NCBI GenBank assembly: GCA_052266715.1
Contig: JBQPRB010000017.1
DNA length: 6,136 nucleotides
Direction: 5' to 3' (one strand)
Origin: Jeotgalibaca sp052266715
Lineage (GTDB): Bacteria > Bacillota > Bacilli > Lactobacillales > Aerococcaceae
Under the pieces are notes generated by a model, which ran no database searches, was not told the DNA's origin, and saw only the letters and a program-made list of their open reading frames with translations. The translations under genes and the position numbers were made by a program. Of this stretch, positions 5,149 to 6,136 are shown piece by piece; position 1 is the first letter of the stretch; the number at the start of each line of letters is the position of its first letter.

Positions 5149-5892
5149 ATGAAACCAATTATTGGTATATCCGGAACACAGTTACTAAGCGCTACAAGTG
5201 AATTTGAAGGAACCTTGGTGGCTTATACACCCCAATTTTATATTGATACGGTTCAAGGTGCTGGTGCAACACCTATCATGTTGCCGGTCGGTACAGCCGA
5301 AGATGCAAAAAACATGGTTGCAGTATTGGATGCTTTGATCCTATCAGGTGGCCATGATGTCGATCCTGAGTTATACGGGGAAGAACCCCATCGTAATTTA
5401 ACGCTGACTTTCCCTAAAAGGGATGCTTTTGATTTTGCATTGTATGCCGCTGCTATTGAAAAAGGCATTCCTGTTTTAGGTGTCTGCCGTGGCTTACAAA
5501 TAATCAATGTTTATCACGGTGGTTCGCTTTACCAAGACTTACCAGCACAATATGATGCGGAATTACTGCTGCATGTTCAACAAGCACCTTTCGAAACACC
5601 CCTTCATGGTATTTCGGTGCAACCAGGCAGTCATTTATATGATGTGATTGGGGCTCATACAAAAGTGAATACCCTACACCACCAAGCGATTAAAAACTTA
5701 GGTACTGGTTTGAAGGCAGTTGCCCATAGTCGGGATGGAATCATTGAAGCGATTGAGCCAATGGATCCAAATATTGACATGATTGCGGTTCAATGGCATC
5801 CAGAAATCATGGCGTATTCTGATCCAGCCAATAAAACACTTTTCAAAGATTTTGTTGCTCGTGCAGAAAAAGTAAAGACAAAAATTAAGTAA
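5149..5892 (+). CDS. Class I glutamine amidotransferase-like hydrolase, peptidase C26 / gamma-glutamyl-GABA hydrolase family
   Basis: A cytoplasmic hydrolase of 247 residues, the normal size for the PuuD-like branch of peptidase C26, which splits gamma-glutamyl amide bonds. The Cys-His-Glu triad is visible: C113 in the nucleophile elbow GVCRG (111-115), and H217 and E219 in QWHPE (215-219). Further family marks are PIIGISG at 3-9, LILSGGHDVDPELYGE at 63-78, the RD/FD stretch at 91-95, and HHQAIK at 177-182. The ATG at 5149 is fixed by AGGAGG at 5135-5140. It is a single-gene unit, divergent from the regulator and closed by a terminator. No polyamine genes are visible, so the physiological substrate (gamma-glutamyl-GABA, another gamma-glutamyl compound, or a peptide) is unknown, and no link with tartrate breakdown is evident beyond proximity. 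Family call is firm; specific PuuD function is not. Confidence 0.9.
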   Translation: MKPIIGISGTQLLSATSEFEGTLVAYTPQFYIDTVQGAGATPIMLPVGTAEDAKNMVAVLDALILSGGHDVDPELYGEEPHRNLTLTFPKRDAFDFALYAAAIEKGIPVLGVCRGLQIINVYHGGSLYQDLPAQYDAELLLHVQQAPFETPLHGISVQPGSHLYDVIGAHTKVNTLHHQAIKNLGTGLKAVAHSRDGIIEAIEPMDPNIDMIAVQWHPEIMAYSDPANKTLFKDFVARAEKVKTKIK

Positions 5893-5906
5893 AATAGGAT
5901 TTTTAG

Positions 5907-5937
5907 GGGTTGGGACTTCGGTTCCAATCCTTTTTTT
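5907..5937 (+). terminator. Rho-independent terminator of the hydrolase gene
   Basis: A 10-bp stem (5907-5916 with 5921-5930, including two G-U pairs) is closed by a TTCG tetraloop with a C-G closing pair, a very stable loop, and followed by seven Ts (5931-5937). It starts 14 bases past the stop codon. The last Ts form part of the TTGAT that abuts the insertion sequence. Confidence 0.93.
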
Positions 5938-5941
5938 GATT

Positions 5942-5985
5942 GTGGGCAGGAAACACGGTCTTTCAAGGCCGTGATGAATGCCCAC
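5942..5985 (+). repeat. Left-end hairpin of the insertion sequence
   Basis: An inner stem of 8 bp (CACGGTCT 5954-5961 with AGGCCGTG 5966-5973, one G-T pair, loop TTCA) sits on an outer stem of 7 bp (GTGGGCA 5942-5948 with TGCCCAC 5979-5985). The two are separated by a symmetric internal loop of five bases on each side (GGAAA and ATGAA). In this IS family TnpA recognises such imperfect palindromes as single-stranded DNA. The pairing is directly seen; recognition by TnpA is family knowledge. Confidence 0.8.
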
Positions 5986-6034
5986 TTTCTTTTTTATTTT
6001 CAATAGATATCGTTACACATGGTAAAAAAATAAG

Positions 6035-6043
6035 TGATATAAT
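6035..6043 (+). promoter_or_regulatory. Extended -10 promoter of tnpA
   Basis: TGATATAAT is a perfect TGN-TATAAT extended -10; no close -35 is present at 16-18 bp. The expected start of transcription, six to seven bases past the hexamer, falls at 6049-6050, on the A of the tnpA start codon. No good Shine-Dalgarno lies between them, which suggests a message with almost no leader. Confidence 0.55.
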
Positions 6044-6049
6044 TGTCAT

Positions 6050-6136
6050 ATGAATAAAGAAAACAAACTCACACATGGTCGGACTTCTGTTTACAACCTG
6101 AACTATCATATCGTTTGGGGAACGAAGTACCGAAAC
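6050..6136 (+). CDS. tnpA: IS200/IS605-family transposase TnpA (Y1 HUH), N-terminal fragment cut by the right edge
   Basis: The single-strand-specific transposase that excises and inserts the element with a catalytic tyrosine and a His-hydrophobic-His metal site. Only the first 29 codons are present. They show the characteristic opening of the family: a short basic/polar start, then S-V-Y-N-L-N-Y-H-I-V-W-G-T-K-Y-R, corresponding to the first beta strand (YHIVW.TKYR). The HUH pair and the tyrosine lie past the edge, so it cannot be said whether the gene is intact. An in-frame stop at 6035-6037 and no other start codon in between leave ATG 6050 as the only initiation site. A complete TnpA is about 130-155 residues. 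Confidence 0.88.
   Translation, partial: MNKENKLTHGRTSVYNLNYHIVWGTKYRN

Larger units (their letters stand above)
5941..6136 (+). mobile_element. IS200/IS605-family insertion sequence, left part only
   Basis: The stretch holds the two parts expected at the left of such an element: a subterminal hairpin (5942-5985) and the start of tnpA (6050), with no terminal inverted repeats. The proposed boundary after base 5940 rests on the pentamer TTGAT (5936-5940), which is the target of ISDra2-type members and stays outside the element on its left. Whether a tnpB accessory gene follows, and where the right end lies, cannot be seen. The boundary is inferred; the family is well supported by the tnpA sequence. 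Confidence 0.75.

Noticed and set aside
5949..5978. A k-turn or box C-like element (GTGATGA) in the IS hairpin
   Set aside because: The opposite strand of the internal loop lacks the CTGA partner needed for a k-turn, so the match is probably chance.
5698..6003. Minus-strand open frame across the hydrolase end and the IS left end
   Set aside because: It crosses a strong terminator and the IS hairpin and is antisense to the conserved WHPE region of the hydrolase.
1..6136. CRISPR array, tRNA or rRNA genes, defence system genes
   Set aside because: No regularly spaced repeats, no cloverleaf or rRNA sequence and no defence-type domains were recognised on either strand.

Overview
The window looks like an AT-rich, low-GC Gram-positive chromosome, most likely a lactic acid bacterium of the order Lactobacillales. 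The pointers are strong AAGGAGG-type ribosome sites, a perfect CcpA cre box, T-rich rho-independent terminators, and a free-standing OadH/OadD pair of the kind known from the Enterococcus oxaloacetate decarboxylase. The species cannot be fixed from the sequence.

The left two thirds, all on the minus strand, is a carboxylate fermentation cluster. In transcription order it holds ttdA and ttdB (the two chains of an oxygen-sensitive Fe-S L(+)-tartrate dehydratase), a CitMHS-family carboxylate transporter, then oadH and oadD (accessory subunit and biotin carrier of a Na+-pumping oxaloacetate decarboxylase). oadD runs off the left edge. The inferred pathway is: tartrate taken up by the CitMHS protein, dehydrated to oxaloacetate by TtdAB, and decarboxylated to pyruvate by the Oad complex with energy conserved as a sodium gradient. 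The membrane subunit OadB and the carboxyltransferase OadA are not in the window and are predicted to lie beyond the left edge.

Upstream of ttdA on the same strand is an AraC-family regulator with its own promoter and terminator. The 213-base gap between it and ttdA carries the regulator's terminator, an inverted repeat, a weak promoter and a cre box beside the ttdA ribosome site. This suggests activation by the substrate and repression by glucose. Two further hairpins divide the operon: a 12-bp stem between ttdB and the transporter, and a terminator directly in front of oadH that probably sets how much oad message is made.

The right third is on the plus strand. A class I glutamine-amidotransferase-like hydrolase (peptidase C26 / PuuD-like) is transcribed divergently from the regulator and ends in a terminator with a TTCG loop. 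Immediately after its T-tract, at a TTGAT pentamer, begins an IS200/IS605-type insertion sequence: a left-end hairpin, an extended -10 promoter, and the first 29 codons of the Y1 transposase tnpA, cut by the right edge.
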